From NCBI GenBank assembly GCA_016124735.1, contig WGMZ01000026.1, forward strand, positions 1 to 64,000: a stretch of DNA of 64,000 bases, given 5' to 3'. Shown piece by piece: positions 26,401-34,820 of the stretch. Numbering within the stretch: the stretch's first letter is position 1; each line of letters starts with the position of its first letter. The notes under the pieces were generated by a model that searched no databases, was not told where the DNA came from, and worked only from the letters and a program-made list of their open reading frames with translations. The translations under genes and the position numbers were made by a program. The DNA comes from Bacteroidota bacterium (GTDB lineage Bacteria > Bacteroidota > Bacteroidia > UBA8524).

Positions 26401-28746
26401 TTCAAAGATACCAGTCACTTCAGCGGTGAACCTATTGTTTCCTGGCATTGGGAATTTGGAGACAGCAGTGAATCCTTCATTCAAAATCCCAAAAAGAACT
26501 TCATAGCTCCCGGGTCATATACCGTAAAACTTACTATTAAAGACAGCCTGGGTTGCGAATCGAGTATAAGCCTACCCGATGCAGTTGTAATCGGGGGACC
26601 TCAGGGTTCTTTTCATTTCGACCCGCCGTATTTATGTGAAGAAGGAACCATATATTTTACAAGTAAAACAGATAGCCTCACAAAGATTGAATGGGATTTT
26701 GGAGATGGGCTGCTCGGCTTCGATTCCATTACAAGTCACCACTACAAAAAACCTGGCCGCTACATCCCTTCACTTATACTCCATCGAGATGGATGCCAAT
26801 ATTCTCTGCCTTCTCATGACACTTTAATTATTCATCCACGTCCGGTTGCTTTATTTTCGACCAATCGTGGATGTGCCGGCACAGTTGGAAACCTGAATTC
26901 GAAAAGTTTCTCCCAGGATGGTCCCGTAAAGCAATGGTATTGGTATGCGGATTCCCAGTTGATTGGAAATAAGGAGCAAATCCAGCTACGTTGGCCAAAA
27001 CCAGGGAATTGGGACATTACACTTTTTATTGCAGATACATTTGGTTGTTTATCCAATACCACCCAAACCGTACAAATATCAGGCATTGAGCTAATGGTCA
27101 ACAGTCCCGACACCACGGTTTGTCTCGGGGAATCTGTCCATTTTCAACTTCAAGCCACTTCCTATAACGATAGCCTGAAGAAAGTCTATTTTTCCATCGA
27201 TGACCAGTCATTCCAGGAGGGCAATTACCCGAATCAGTTCTTAGCTGCTCAAAAAAAAGGAGCGCACCATATTCGCTTCGTTACCGTAAGTAAATTACAA
27301 TGCTCCGACACGACTGAGTCGAGCGGCATGCTTTTCGGAGACACGATTCCTCCTTCTTCGCCCAGGGTAAACCGGGTGACCATAAGAAATGACATGGCTT
27401 TCATTGCTGAGTTCAATCCATCATCCAATAAAGATTTTTATCGTTATCAATTGGAATGGACAGACGATACGCTGATAGGGTATCAATCTGTTAATCTATT
27501 CGATACCTCGGTTTCATCCTGGGTAAGTACCGCTCTCGATGTAAGGCATCACCCCTATTATTTCCGATTAATTGAAGAAAATGCCTGCGGAAAGAAATCA
27601 GACAGCTCAAGAAGTATTGTTCATAAATCCATTGAATTAACAGCCATACCCGACACAAATCAGGTTAGGCTAAAATGGAATGCGTACGAAGGAGTTCCTG
27701 TTACGCAATACATGGTGGAAAGAGAGTTAAATCCCGATAGCGGGAAGTTTGAGGTTCTGGCTATTCTTAGCGGAGATCGACTTGAATACACCGACAGTGC
27801 AACACATTGCTACCAACCTGGCAACTACAGGGTTCGAGGAATTTCCGGCAAAACAACATTTTTTAGCCAAAGCGACACCGCCAAAGCTCAGCCAATCCAT
27901 GTTTCCGACCTGTCTCCTAAAAACTTAAACCGCATTAGCGTGGAAGATGATGCCATTATCCTCGCAGAATGGGATACACTCTCTACAAACCGCTACCCCA
28001 TCGATTCTTTCCTTCTTCAAATGAGTCCGAATGGAATTCAATACCAAAATACGGGCAGCTGGATTTCCGGACTCAATTGGAACAGTTTTCCTTTGCCTGT
28101 AGATTCACAATCCTATTATCTGCGCCTAATCATTCGCGATCAATGCGGTGATACCAGTAAACCAGGCAAAGAATCGCGTTCCATATTACTTAAAGTTCAT
28201 TTGGATTCCCTTGAGCAACCACTGTTGAACTGGTCATCTTATCTGGGCTGGAATACGCCGGTTGATCATTACATCATTGAGCGCTACGAAAATGGATATT
28301 ATCAATCCATAGCGGAGGTTCCGGTTACCGATACGGCTTTCACCGATAAAATTTCGCCCAAAACCGGTATTGCAAAATATTGCTACCGTGTCACTGCCTT
28401 GCAGCTTCCAGGAACCATCGATGTTCCGCGTCAGGTTTGGAGTCACTCAAATACCACGTGCGCACCGGTCGTTTCCTGGTTATTTGTCCCAAATGCCTTC
28501 ACGCCAAATAATGACCAATTGAACGAAGGATTCTGCCCTATGGGCAAATATGTTTATGCCTATCGGATGAGAATATTTTCACGCTGGGGAGAGGAATTGT
28601 TTACAACTGAAGAATTTTCGCATCCATGGGATGGAACTTACAAAGGTCAAACCTGCGAATCGGGAGTTTACATGTATTGGGTCGATGCCCTGGGTTCAGA
28701 CGGTAAAATTTATCATTTATCAGGTAACTTAACCCTCCTTCGTTAA
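23485..28746 (+). CDS. Giant PKD-repeat surface protein with T9SS type B sorting domain
   Basis: The 1753-residue protein has a signal peptide (LLLSAFFLCLGSLFLQG) and then a long array of PKD-like Ig domains. Canonical DFG(D/N)G motifs can be read in at least seven of them (LWDFGNG, LYDFGDG, DWDFGDG, KWNFGNG, KWDFGEG, HWEFGDS, EWDFGDG). Many repeats open with a Cys before the first strand (GCAPLTVHF, GCAPVNVTF, SCSPPLTTDF, FCPPLLVSF). Fibronectin-III-like modules follow in the last third. The C-terminus (VPNAFTPNNDQLNEGF, then WGEELF and GVYMYWV) is a type B, gliding-motility CHU_C-like sorting domain. It is likely a cell-surface or secreted adhesin. Confidence 0.88.
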   Translation: MLPFLPNRLLLSAFFLCLGSLFLQGQQAGFSVDVSDGCAPLTVHFTNQSTGNNLQYLWDFGNGNTSSQKNPGAIYSNDGNFSVKLKVWNSSGTDSTTLQGGIRVYAPPQADFSLKTPPSGCAPVNVTFQDNSQSGTNSIVSYLYDFGDGQVSSQQNPSHTYNSTGKYNVSLEVQDSRGCKSVTSKSNFIQVNSAFSLDFKATNPYSCSPPLTTDFKANISGGSPSYSYDWDFGDGQRSTQSDPTHTYTGTGAFNVTLKVTDGSGCLVQLSKNAVNTTVPTAGFKADITSSCSPLVIHLTDASFAPDPNSTFHWELAGIQSSSRDTIITITNPGVYYATWTVSSTGCSDTLHSTIPFTVRAKPEFDFTASDTLICEKIKEISFRSNFPNALSYKWNFGNGLASGNAFPLTTYYDSFKKYTVSLEIQDKNGCVGKKTKVAYIFKQSTFVDIYQDKITHCIPFTGEFKSQGYAMTPILRYEWYVKQDSFPGKVLNYAFKDEGLFNVCARVYDQMGCWADSCFLIEAGKKPRAAFEIDTNEGCSRGLLVHFINHSKDSSVNKPNKFKWDFGEGRLNRFPKNTEENPSVYYHVPPGKYTVKLRASRFACSDSLTKDSLIIVHGPFAQVYEFFDPCNPDTLWAFDSTLGKNKFWWDINNGQEIIHDSSNIVKHFNTFPWILKYYATDTVTGCWDSTDLLGPAVPYFNAYPHHSDARCAPATIHFISFLYGCDSVKYTFSNGFTTSDSTFDITFDTAGTYWRRLVIYKNGCSKTLVDSQEVILRNPVARGKVTQDTFCIPEVIGFIDLSPAAPNIISRKWEVKDLNSFSANKDTTYFRIDQVPYDQRFGTSVTLTLEDDFGCKSNYSTTIYPAKPNPQASITQEISCANVKTRLSISNVGKAGLERLRYQWITPLASSTNDQFLVQLPKRQMSTILLKSRDAYGCESIDSFKVYTPAGKLDPGFSRTDSLSFCPPLLVSFKDTSHFSGEPIVSWHWEFGDSSESFIQNPKKNFIAPGSYTVKLTIKDSLGCESSISLPDAVVIGGPQGSFHFDPPYLCEEGTIYFTSKTDSLTKIEWDFGDGLLGFDSITSHHYKKPGRYIPSLILHRDGCQYSLPSHDTLIIHPRPVALFSTNRGCAGTVGNLNSKSFSQDGPVKQWYWYADSQLIGNKEQIQLRWPKPGNWDITLFIADTFGCLSNTTQTVQISGIELMVNSPDTTVCLGESVHFQLQATSYNDSLKKVYFSIDDQSFQEGNYPNQFLAAQKKGAHHIRFVTVSKLQCSDTTESSGMLFGDTIPPSSPRVNRVTIRNDMAFIAEFNPSSNKDFYRYQLEWTDDTLIGYQSVNLFDTSVSSWVSTALDVRHHPYYFRLIEENACGKKSDSSRSIVHKSIELTAIPDTNQVRLKWNAYEGVPVTQYMVERELNPDSGKFEVLAILSGDRLEYTDSATHCYQPGNYRVRGISGKTTFFSQSDTAKAQPIHVSDLSPKNLNRISVEDDAIILAEWDTLSTNRYPIDSFLLQMSPNGIQYQNTGSWISGLNWNSFPLPVDSQSYYLRLIIRDQCGDTSKPGKESRSILLKVHLDSLEQPLLNWSSYLGWNTPVDHYIIERYENGYYQSIAEVPVTDTAFTDKISPKTGIAKYCYRVTALQLPGTIDVPRQVWSHSNTTCAPVVSWLFVPNAFTPNNDQLNEGFCPMGKYVYAYRMRIFSRWGEELFTTEEFSHPWDGTYKGQTCESGVYMYWVDALGSDGKIYHLSGNLTLLR

Positions 28747-28798
28747 TTGGGGAAAACTCGCCAATAAACAGCCGAATGCAATTTGTAATTTGCATGCG

Positions 28799-29845
28799 AT
28801 GTTAGACTTTTCGAATACCACTGTTAGGCTCCTGCTTGTGCATCGGGTGGGAAACAAATTTGAAAATCAAGGAGTAAGACTCTCAACAGATTTCACCGAT
28901 ACACAAAACGATGGACTTCAACAGGCATTGATCAAACTCTTTTTCAATCCATTTAAAAATCCTGAATACTTTCAATTTTCAGAAGATGCCGGTTTGGAAA
29001 ACCATCCCATGTATAAATACACCACCGATATTTTTGCTCGTCCTGGCCAAAACCTGATTAAAACCTCCGAGTTTATTGCAGGGTTACTGTACGATGTGTC
29101 CGATCACCCCAGCATAAAATCAGGCGATTTATGCATTGCCCTCTTCGGTCACGTGGGAAGCGACGGCCGGCATAGCGAAGCCCTTGGAATTTATAAGATT
29201 GAACATCTGGATGAATTCCTTCAATTTTCTCAAGAGCCCACACAATACGGCATTCAGGTGGTGGAGGGAATTGGCCTGGATAAAATAGATAAGGCTTGTT
29301 TAATCCTCAATCAGGATATGGATACGGGATACAAGATTTGCAGCTATGACCGGAGCGGGAAACTCAACGATGCGGCCTATTGGAAAGATGATTTTCTCGG
29401 ATTGTCTCCCAGAAAAGACGATTTCCACTTTACCCAACAGGCGGTGAATCTCACCCGCGACTTTGTAACCCAGCAACTCAATGAAGAGTACGATATTTCC
29501 AGAGCAGACCAGATAGCTTTATTGAATAAATCGGCAGAGTATTTTAAGTCGCAAGACCACTTCAATGAAGAAGAGTTTGCACAGAGTGTTTTTCAAGATC
29601 CTGGTGTGATTGATAGTTTTTCCCGGTACGTAGACCAAAACATAAAAGAGAACGACTTCAGCTTTAGTGAAGATTTTGATATTAACGAACGTGCCGTCAA
29701 GAAGAATTCTAAAGTATTCAAAAGTGTGTTGAAGCTGGATAAAAACTTCCATGTTTACATTCATGGAAACCGGCAAATGATAGAACGAGGCACGGATGCA
29801 GACGGCCGAAAATTCTACAAGCTGTATTACGATACAGAACAATAA
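28799..29845 (+). CDS. Nucleoid-associated protein (NdpA/YejK family)
   Basis: The product (348 residues from the ATG at 28799) fits the 37-kDa nucleoid-associated family PF04245 in the Bacteroidota form. It opens with FSNTTVRLLLVHRVGNKFE and has the family pattern of a basic-acidic two-domain protein with SEFIAGLLYDVSDHPSIKSGD. The C-terminal region contains FHVYIHGNRQMIERGTD. It is cytoplasmic and binds DNA in the characterised relatives. The frame is open 9 nt upstream to a TTG at 28790. It ends at a shared terminator with the convergent cold-shock gene. Confidence 0.8.
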   Translation: MLDFSNTTVRLLLVHRVGNKFENQGVRLSTDFTDTQNDGLQQALIKLFFNPFKNPEYFQFSEDAGLENHPMYKYTTDIFARPGQNLIKTSEFIAGLLYDVSDHPSIKSGDLCIALFGHVGSDGRHSEALGIYKIEHLDEFLQFSQEPTQYGIQVVEGIGLDKIDKACLILNQDMDTGYKICSYDRSGKLNDAAYWKDDFLGLSPRKDDFHFTQQAVNLTRDFVTQQLNEEYDISRADQIALLNKSAEYFKSQDHFNEEEFAQSVFQDPGVIDSFSRYVDQNIKENDFSFSEDFDINERAVKKNSKVFKSVLKLDKNFHVYIHGNRQMIERGTDADGRKFYKLYYDTEQ

Positions 29846-29851
29846 TAAAAA

Positions 29852-29872
29852 AAGCCGGCATCAAGCCGGCTT
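29852..29872. terminator. Bidirectional terminator between ndpA-like and csp genes
   Basis: Arms AAGCCGGC and GCCGGCTT enclose a 5-nt loop, with an A-run before and T-run after the stem. It can stop transcription from the plus-strand nucleoid-associated gene and from the minus-strand cold-shock gene. Confidence 0.85.
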
Positions 29873-29897
29873 TTAATAGGTTCAAGAAAATCAGTCA

Positions 29898-30098
29898 CTA
29901 TATAAGCCGAACATTTACGGCATTCATTCCTTTTTTTCCTTCCTGAAGATCAAACTCAACAGCGTCGTCTTGTTTAACCTTGTCAATAAGACCGGTTGCA
30001 TGAACAAATGTTTCTTTTCCGGTTTCATCATGACGAATGAAGCCATAACCTTTAGCTTCATTGTAGAACTTTACAGTTCCTGTTTCTTTTGTACTCAT
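29898..30098 (-). CDS. Cold-shock domain protein (CspA family)
   Basis: This 66-residue single-domain protein has both RNA-binding motifs of the cold-shock fold: RNP1 as KGYGFIRHD and RNP2 as TFVHATGL. It binds single-stranded nucleic acid and acts as an RNA chaperone. The start GTVKFYNEAKGYGFI is classic. Only about 60 bp separate it from the porin gene upstream on the same strand, so a long CspA-type thermosensor leader does not fit unless it extends into that gene. Confidence 0.95.
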   Translation of the reverse strand: MSTKETGTVKFYNEAKGYGFIRHDETGKETFVHATGLIDKVKQDDAVEFDLQEGKKGMNAVNVRLI

Positions 30099-30158
30099 GT
30101 AATTAAAAAAAATTGCTGAGTAAAGATAGTGATTCGAACAATAAACGCAAGATGATTT

Positions 30159-31331
30159 TTAAAACCAGAATCCCAAAGCAATAATCCCCTCTATCCTTTG
30201 ATGGTTGCTTCCCTTGCTACCTGTAAAAACAGCATCTTGTTTATTGGCGCTCAAAAAGCGTGATTCGGCTCGCAAATAAGAATTCACAATAGGCTTATAT
30301 TCAACTCCATAAGTGAGACCCCAAATATCCAATCCTACGAGTTTGTGATTGCCGTTCTCAATCGGTCCGGTCAATATTTCATTGCGATCATCGAAATACT
30401 CTCCTCTCCCATACACCGACCAAAACGTGTTAAGATGATATTTCAAAGCCAATAAGCTACTAAACATCATAGCCGATTTACTGGTATCCTGCAAATTGGT
30501 TTGCGTTTGCGAACCCACATTGCACTCAGCTCCCAATTCAAGCTTTTTTCCACGGTAAATCATGTACAGATTAGTGTAGCTTCTCATTTTTTTGCGAGGA
30601 GAATTGATGGGGCTGTCATCCAGGAAGATGGTATTTAATGTGATACTCAACTTATCGTTTGGCTCATAATAAGAGGAAACCCCAACTGCTTTGTTTTTAT
30701 TGTTTTCAACAAAGGTATTGAATGAGTTAAATGCATTTACCTGCAGGTACCACTTTGACGTAACATACCAGGTAAGCTTGGCACCACTCATAAAATACGG
30801 TTCGTAATACGTGGTGGTAGCAAGGCTCATCGCAATATTTTCCCTTGGCTGAATGGATTCAAGTCCGATATGAGTACGGAAGAAACCGGCATCAAACCAG
30901 AGGTTTTTCACAATCCGAAAACCCAGATTGGCTTCCTGAATATTATTGAAATGGGGCGACCAGGAACTTTGAGGAATATCCCCCGCCTGCAATGTCATAA
31001 TTCCACGCAGACGATCGCTATGGTAGCGTGCGGACAATTGTGCAATATTCAATCCAAACGCATTACCGCGAGGCGAAACGGTGGGAAAAGCATGGTAACC
31101 TCCTGCCCCGGCAGAATCTGTGTAAGAGGCATAGTACACCGAAACATAACCGCTGATAGTCAGTCTCCCGCTGGTGTCCACATCATCTATACTCGTTGCA
31201 ATCTTCGTTCCCTGGAACACCTGTATTTCTGGTGCTTTGGTGATTTTTTGCTTCAAAGAATCCAGATTTTGTGCCGACAAAAATCCACTTATCGACATAG
31301 CAAGGAGCAATCCAGCCTTTCTATTAATCAT
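30159..31331 (-). CDS. OmpL-like (porin-2 type) outer-membrane beta-barrel
   Basis: The product is a barrel of the putative porin-2 (PF07642) kind. It has a signal peptide (RKAGLLLAMSISGFLSA) and the family's first strands (LTISGYVSVYYASYTD, then PRGNAFGLNIAQLSA). The region WFDAGFFRTHIGLESIQPRENIAMS is also characteristic. The C-terminus ends in GFWF, with a terminal Phe for outer-membrane assembly. Transport specificity is unknown. The frame extends to a TTG at 31337, but the ATG at 31331 is better. It is divergent from the ClC channel gene. Confidence 0.82.
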   Translation of the reverse strand: MINRKAGLLLAMSISGFLSAQNLDSLKQKITKAPEIQVFQGTKIATSIDDVDTSGRLTISGYVSVYYASYTDSAGAGGYHAFPTVSPRGNAFGLNIAQLSARYHSDRLRGIMTLQAGDIPQSSWSPHFNNIQEANLGFRIVKNLWFDAGFFRTHIGLESIQPRENIAMSLATTTYYEPYFMSGAKLTWYVTSKWYLQVNAFNSFNTFVENNKNKAVGVSSYYEPNDKLSITLNTIFLDDSPINSPRKKMRSYTNLYMIYRGKKLELGAECNVGSQTQTNLQDTSKSAMMFSSLLALKYHLNTFWSVYGRGEYFDDRNEILTGPIENGNHKLVGLDIWGLTYGVEYKPIVNSYLRAESRFLSANKQDAVFTGSKGSNHQRIEGIIALGFWF

Positions 31332-31424
31332 ACGCAATTATAAAAGATTCTCTGTGCAGAGCTTTTTTCCCAGGCAAATATTTTATCGAACCACTTGGAA
31401 TCGCCATCTTTGCAGGCATCAAAA

Positions 31425-32807
31425 ATGCGCATCCCCTGGTCCAATATTCGATACTATGAAAAGCTCATTGCCTGGATCGGGCAAAAGTTATCGCGCAATC
31501 AATTCATTCTGTTAAGTGCCGTATTGGTCGGGCTTACTGCGGGTATCGCCGCCATCTTGCTTAAAACAGCTGTCCATTATGTGCGTCTTCTGATCCTTTT
31601 AATGTCGGAATACGATTGGCAAAATATGGCCTACCTTCTTGGTCCGTTGATCGGAATCACCTGTACGGTGGCATATGTAAAATATGGTCTTAAAGGCGAC
31701 AGTACCAAAGGTGTGGCTTCGGTCGAATATGCCATCAAAAAGAAATACAGCCTGGTTTCTCCTCATAAAATGTATTCGCAACTTATTGCCAGTTCATTGA
31801 CCGTAGGTTTGGGCGGATCTGCAGGATTGGAGTCGCCTATTGTGGTTACCGGCGCGGCCATTGGTTCCAATTATGGTCGGGTGTACCGGCTGATCCATAA
31901 AGAACGAACCCTCATGCTGGCTTGTGGCGCGGCAGCTGGAATTGCCGCAGTGTTTAACGCACCCATTGCGGGGGTCATATTTGCCCTTGAAGCCATCATG
32001 ACTGACGCCACTATTTCGGCGTTTATTCCTATTATCATTGCATCGGTTAGTGGTACGCTTATTTCCACCATCGTTTTGGATGCAGAGATTCTCCTCTCAT
32101 ACAAAGAAGCGCTGGTATTCGATTATCACAACGTTCCTATCTATATTCTGTTTTCTCTCTTTACCGGCGTCATGTCGGTCAACTATGGGCGCATGGCCTG
32201 GAAGCTGGAAGTTTGGAATCGAAAAACGGTGGATAAACCCTGGTGGAAGGCAATAAGAGGCGGACTGTTACTCGCCGTGCTCATCTTTGTTTTCCCTACA
32301 CTTTTTGGAGAGGGCTACGAAAGCATTAAAGAATTAATGAACGGCCGGGCGGAAAATGTTTACAATGAGAGTTTCTTTGCCAGATTCACCAGTGACGCCT
32401 GGGCGATCATGCTTTTTATTGGATTGACCGGTTTGGTAAAAGTAATAGCTACTACGGTAACCCTTTCGAGTGGAGGCAATGGAGGGAACTTTGCCCCATC
32501 CTTGTTCGTAGGAGCTTATGTAGGTTTCTTTTTTTCTCGTTTGGTCAATCTGATTGGTATTGCAGAGGTCAACGAGACCAATTTTGTTATTGTAGGCATG
32601 TCTGGAATGCTTTCCGGAATTCTATACGCTCCCCTTACAGGAATATTTCTAATTGCCGAGCTCACTGGTGGCTACGACTTAATGATACCCATCATGCTGG
32701 TTTCAGCTGTGAGCTATGCGTTTGCCAGAGGCTTTGAACGTTATCCTGTTGACAAGCGCGCTTTGATGGAACGACTTGCCAAAGAAGACGCAGAGGCAGA
32801 AGATTGA
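31425..32807 (+). CDS. ClC-family chloride channel/antiporter
   Basis: The 460-residue polytopic protein has the ClC selectivity motifs GLGGSAGLESPIVVTG (with the gating glutamate in the GLESP position) and GGNGGNFAPSLFVGAYVG. The retained glutamate suggests a proton-coupled exchanger. No cytoplasmic CBS domain follows the membrane part. A TTG at 31395 would add ten residues; the ATG at 31425 is preferred. The stop codon directly abuts that of the convergent peroxidase gene (32807/32808). Confidence 0.9.
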   Translation: MRIPWSNIRYYEKLIAWIGQKLSRNQFILLSAVLVGLTAGIAAILLKTAVHYVRLLILLMSEYDWQNMAYLLGPLIGITCTVAYVKYGLKGDSTKGVASVEYAIKKKYSLVSPHKMYSQLIASSLTVGLGGSAGLESPIVVTGAAIGSNYGRVYRLIHKERTLMLACGAAAGIAAVFNAPIAGVIFALEAIMTDATISAFIPIIIASVSGTLISTIVLDAEILLSYKEALVFDYHNVPIYILFSLFTGVMSVNYGRMAWKLEVWNRKTVDKPWWKAIRGGLLLAVLIFVFPTLFGEGYESIKELMNGRAENVYNESFFARFTSDAWAIMLFIGLTGLVKVIATTVTLSSGGNGGNFAPSLFVGAYVGFFFSRLVNLIGIAEVNETNFVIVGMSGMLSGILYAPLTGIFLIAELTGGYDLMIPIMLVSAVSYAFARGFERYPVDKRALMERLAKEDAEAED

Positions 32808-34061
32808 TTAAGGAACAGGAACAAATGGACTGCTCCATTTGGGGTCCCTAACCAATTGCTCATCTGACAAATACAATAAAAAGCTTTTTAAGTTCTTAAT
32901 GTCTTCCTCGCTTAAATTGAGTTTGCGGTGCTGCGGAAGCACATCAAATGAATTCGGATCAGTTCCGAAAACATGAATTCTTAAGCGTTCATCTAAAACA
33001 GAATTATCCTTTATTTCTCTATTATAGTGGTTCAACACCTCATCTAAGGTAGCAAATCGGCCGTCGTGCATATAAGGAGCAGTATAGGCCAGGTTTCGCA
33101 AAGAAGGAATCTTAAAGAATCCTTGGCCTGGATTTTTAGCGTTTAAAAAATGGAGTAAATCCATGCTCATTCCAGGATCGGAATAAGAATAATCCAAACC
33201 AATATTTGCAAAGTCCTGACCGAAGAAAATGGATGCTGCATTATTGGAAGAATCTTTTTCCTCTGAAGGAGTTTTCCGGTATGGGTCTTTATCTCTAAAA
33301 TTTGGTGGATGATTCACAAACACCACAGAGCTATTTTGCATGGCCTGGTTGTTAAAATTATCTTCACCATGGCAATTATTGCATTGTGCAGTTATAAAGA
33401 CTGATCTTCCGGCTTGTACTTCCAAAGGCAACTGAGATATATTTTGGGCTGCCCCGTCAAAGTGGCTGCGGTGCGATTGGATACTCAATACAAATTCTGC
33501 CAAACATTCCCGGATGCGGTCTTCGGTGATATCCTGATCTTTCTCCAACTCATAAACATGGTTGAATAAGTCTTGTATATACCCTATACCCCGAAATTTC
33601 TTCACAATCTCTTCGGGGCTTCCCATCCCCATTTCAGTCTTGTGTACCGCCGGGTCCAAAATCATATCCTTCAGATTCCGGGCCCGCATATCCCAAAAAT
33701 AAAATCCATCTTCCGGTAAGTTAAATAAAGGCATAGCATTGCGTGTACCAGGGGTTTGCATGAAACCCATACTTACCTGATTGCCATCACTAAAAGCGAA
33801 TGCCTGCACATGACAACTTGCACATGCTTTTGCATTGTTTACAGAAACACCTTTGTCATAGAACAACACGCGACCCAAAGACGCCTTCTTGTTATCTATA
33901 ATACGAGAATCAGTCAAACGGGTTGAGTTGTAATCATATGAGAACAAGTCCCTAGAAACAACCATACGAACTTGTTGAGGCTTTGCCATTTCTTTTTGGC
34001 AAGAGCTGTAAACCATAATGAACAGGACACCCGAAAAAATGGGGAGAATAAGTTTTTTCAT
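32808..34061 (-). CDS. Dihaem cytochrome c peroxidase-like lipoprotein
   Basis: This 417-residue protein is of the cytochrome c peroxidase/MauG family. It has a lipobox (VYSSC) at residue 21, so it is probably anchored in the envelope. Two c-type haem motifs are visible: C80-A-S-C83-H84 and C227-N-N-C230-H231, with a conserved MPLFNL segment between them. The C-terminal part contains LRNLAYTAPYMHDGRFATLDEVL, a signature of the family. It reduces hydrogen peroxide with electrons from cytochromes, or performs a related oxidation. The gene after it on the same strand encodes a small barrel, 2 bp upstream, which suggests an operon. Confidence 0.9.
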   Translation of the reverse strand: MKKLILPIFSGVLFIMVYSSCQKEMAKPQQVRMVVSRDLFSYDYNSTRLTDSRIIDNKKASLGRVLFYDKGVSVNNAKACASCHVQAFAFSDGNQVSMGFMQTPGTRNAMPLFNLPEDGFYFWDMRARNLKDMILDPAVHKTEMGMGSPEEIVKKFRGIGYIQDLFNHVYELEKDQDITEDRIRECLAEFVLSIQSHRSHFDGAAQNISQLPLEVQAGRSVFITAQCNNCHGEDNFNNQAMQNSSVVFVNHPPNFRDKDPYRKTPSEEKDSSNNAASIFFGQDFANIGLDYSYSDPGMSMDLLHFLNAKNPGQGFFKIPSLRNLAYTAPYMHDGRFATLDEVLNHYNREIKDNSVLDERLRIHVFGTDPNSFDVLPQHRKLNLSEEDIKNLKSFLLYLSDEQLVRDPKWSSPFVPVP

Positions 34062-34063
34062 AA

Positions 34064-34747
34064 CTAAATGCGGATGATGAAGTAAATGAATGATGGGACC
34101 GAAATGGAGCTATTCACTTGAGATTGTTTAAAAGACGAACCCGTATTTTCAATGCCATTTCGATATATTTTTCGATCTTGTTTAGTTGAAATCGAATAAA
34201 CAGTAAGTTCAGTGCCCAGTGCCAACCTTTTGCTGATATTAAATTGAATGCCCAGTACGGGACCTATACCAGCTGACTTACTAAAATTCTTTACTTCTGA
34301 TTTATTGGTTTGATTGTTAAAAAAAGATGCACTGCTACTTATTATATCATTCTTACCATAAACAAAATCCAAACCTGTGTACAAAGTCCATCTCGTCTTT
34401 AGCTTGTATTGGTATTCAAACCCAATTCGATAATTGTAGGATGTACTTCTTGTTTCTGTTACATTATTGGGTTGTTCCAACTTTGAATTATTCACCAGAT
34501 AGCCAAAACCCGTGCGGAGACCAAAAGCATATTTATTCATGGAATTCCATTCTAAAAACTTGTATTGAAAGTTGTAAGGAGTATTATTAAAAACAGATCC
34601 ATTAAAACTTATCAGAGTTTGAATAAAATTGGTCGCATTGATCGCCAACTGATGCTCCAATTTCTTATGCTTAGTGGTATCATCTTGAGCATAAGTCTGT
34701 CCAAACAATAAGAACAGGAAAACTAAAAGCAGGGATTTTTTCAACAT
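34064..34747 (-). CDS. Small outer-membrane beta-barrel protein
   Basis: The 227-residue product has a signal peptide (KKSLLLVFLFLLFGQTYA) and a string of short amphipathic strands rich in aromatic residues (YNYRIGFEYQYKLKTRW, TLYTGLDFVYGKND), ending in FIYFIIRI. It looks like an 8- to 10-stranded barrel of the porin-family/OmpA-like kind. It lies 2 bp before the dihaem peroxidase gene in the direction of transcription, so the two are co-transcribed. I cannot assign a function. Confidence 0.65.
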   Translation of the reverse strand: MLKKSLLLVFLFLLFGQTYAQDDTTKHKKLEHQLAINATNFIQTLISFNGSVFNNTPYNFQYKFLEWNSMNKYAFGLRTGFGYLVNNSKLEQPNNVTETRSTSYNYRIGFEYQYKLKTRWTLYTGLDFVYGKNDIISSSASFFNNQTNKSEVKNFSKSAGIGPVLGIQFNISKRLALGTELTVYSISTKQDRKIYRNGIENTGSSFKQSQVNSSISVPSFIYFIIRI

Positions 34748-34820
34748 AGAGGCTTACTTATTTTTAAAACTATGCAAAAACCCTTTATTTATTTTGATGC
34801 ATGAATTCTTTTCGACTAAT

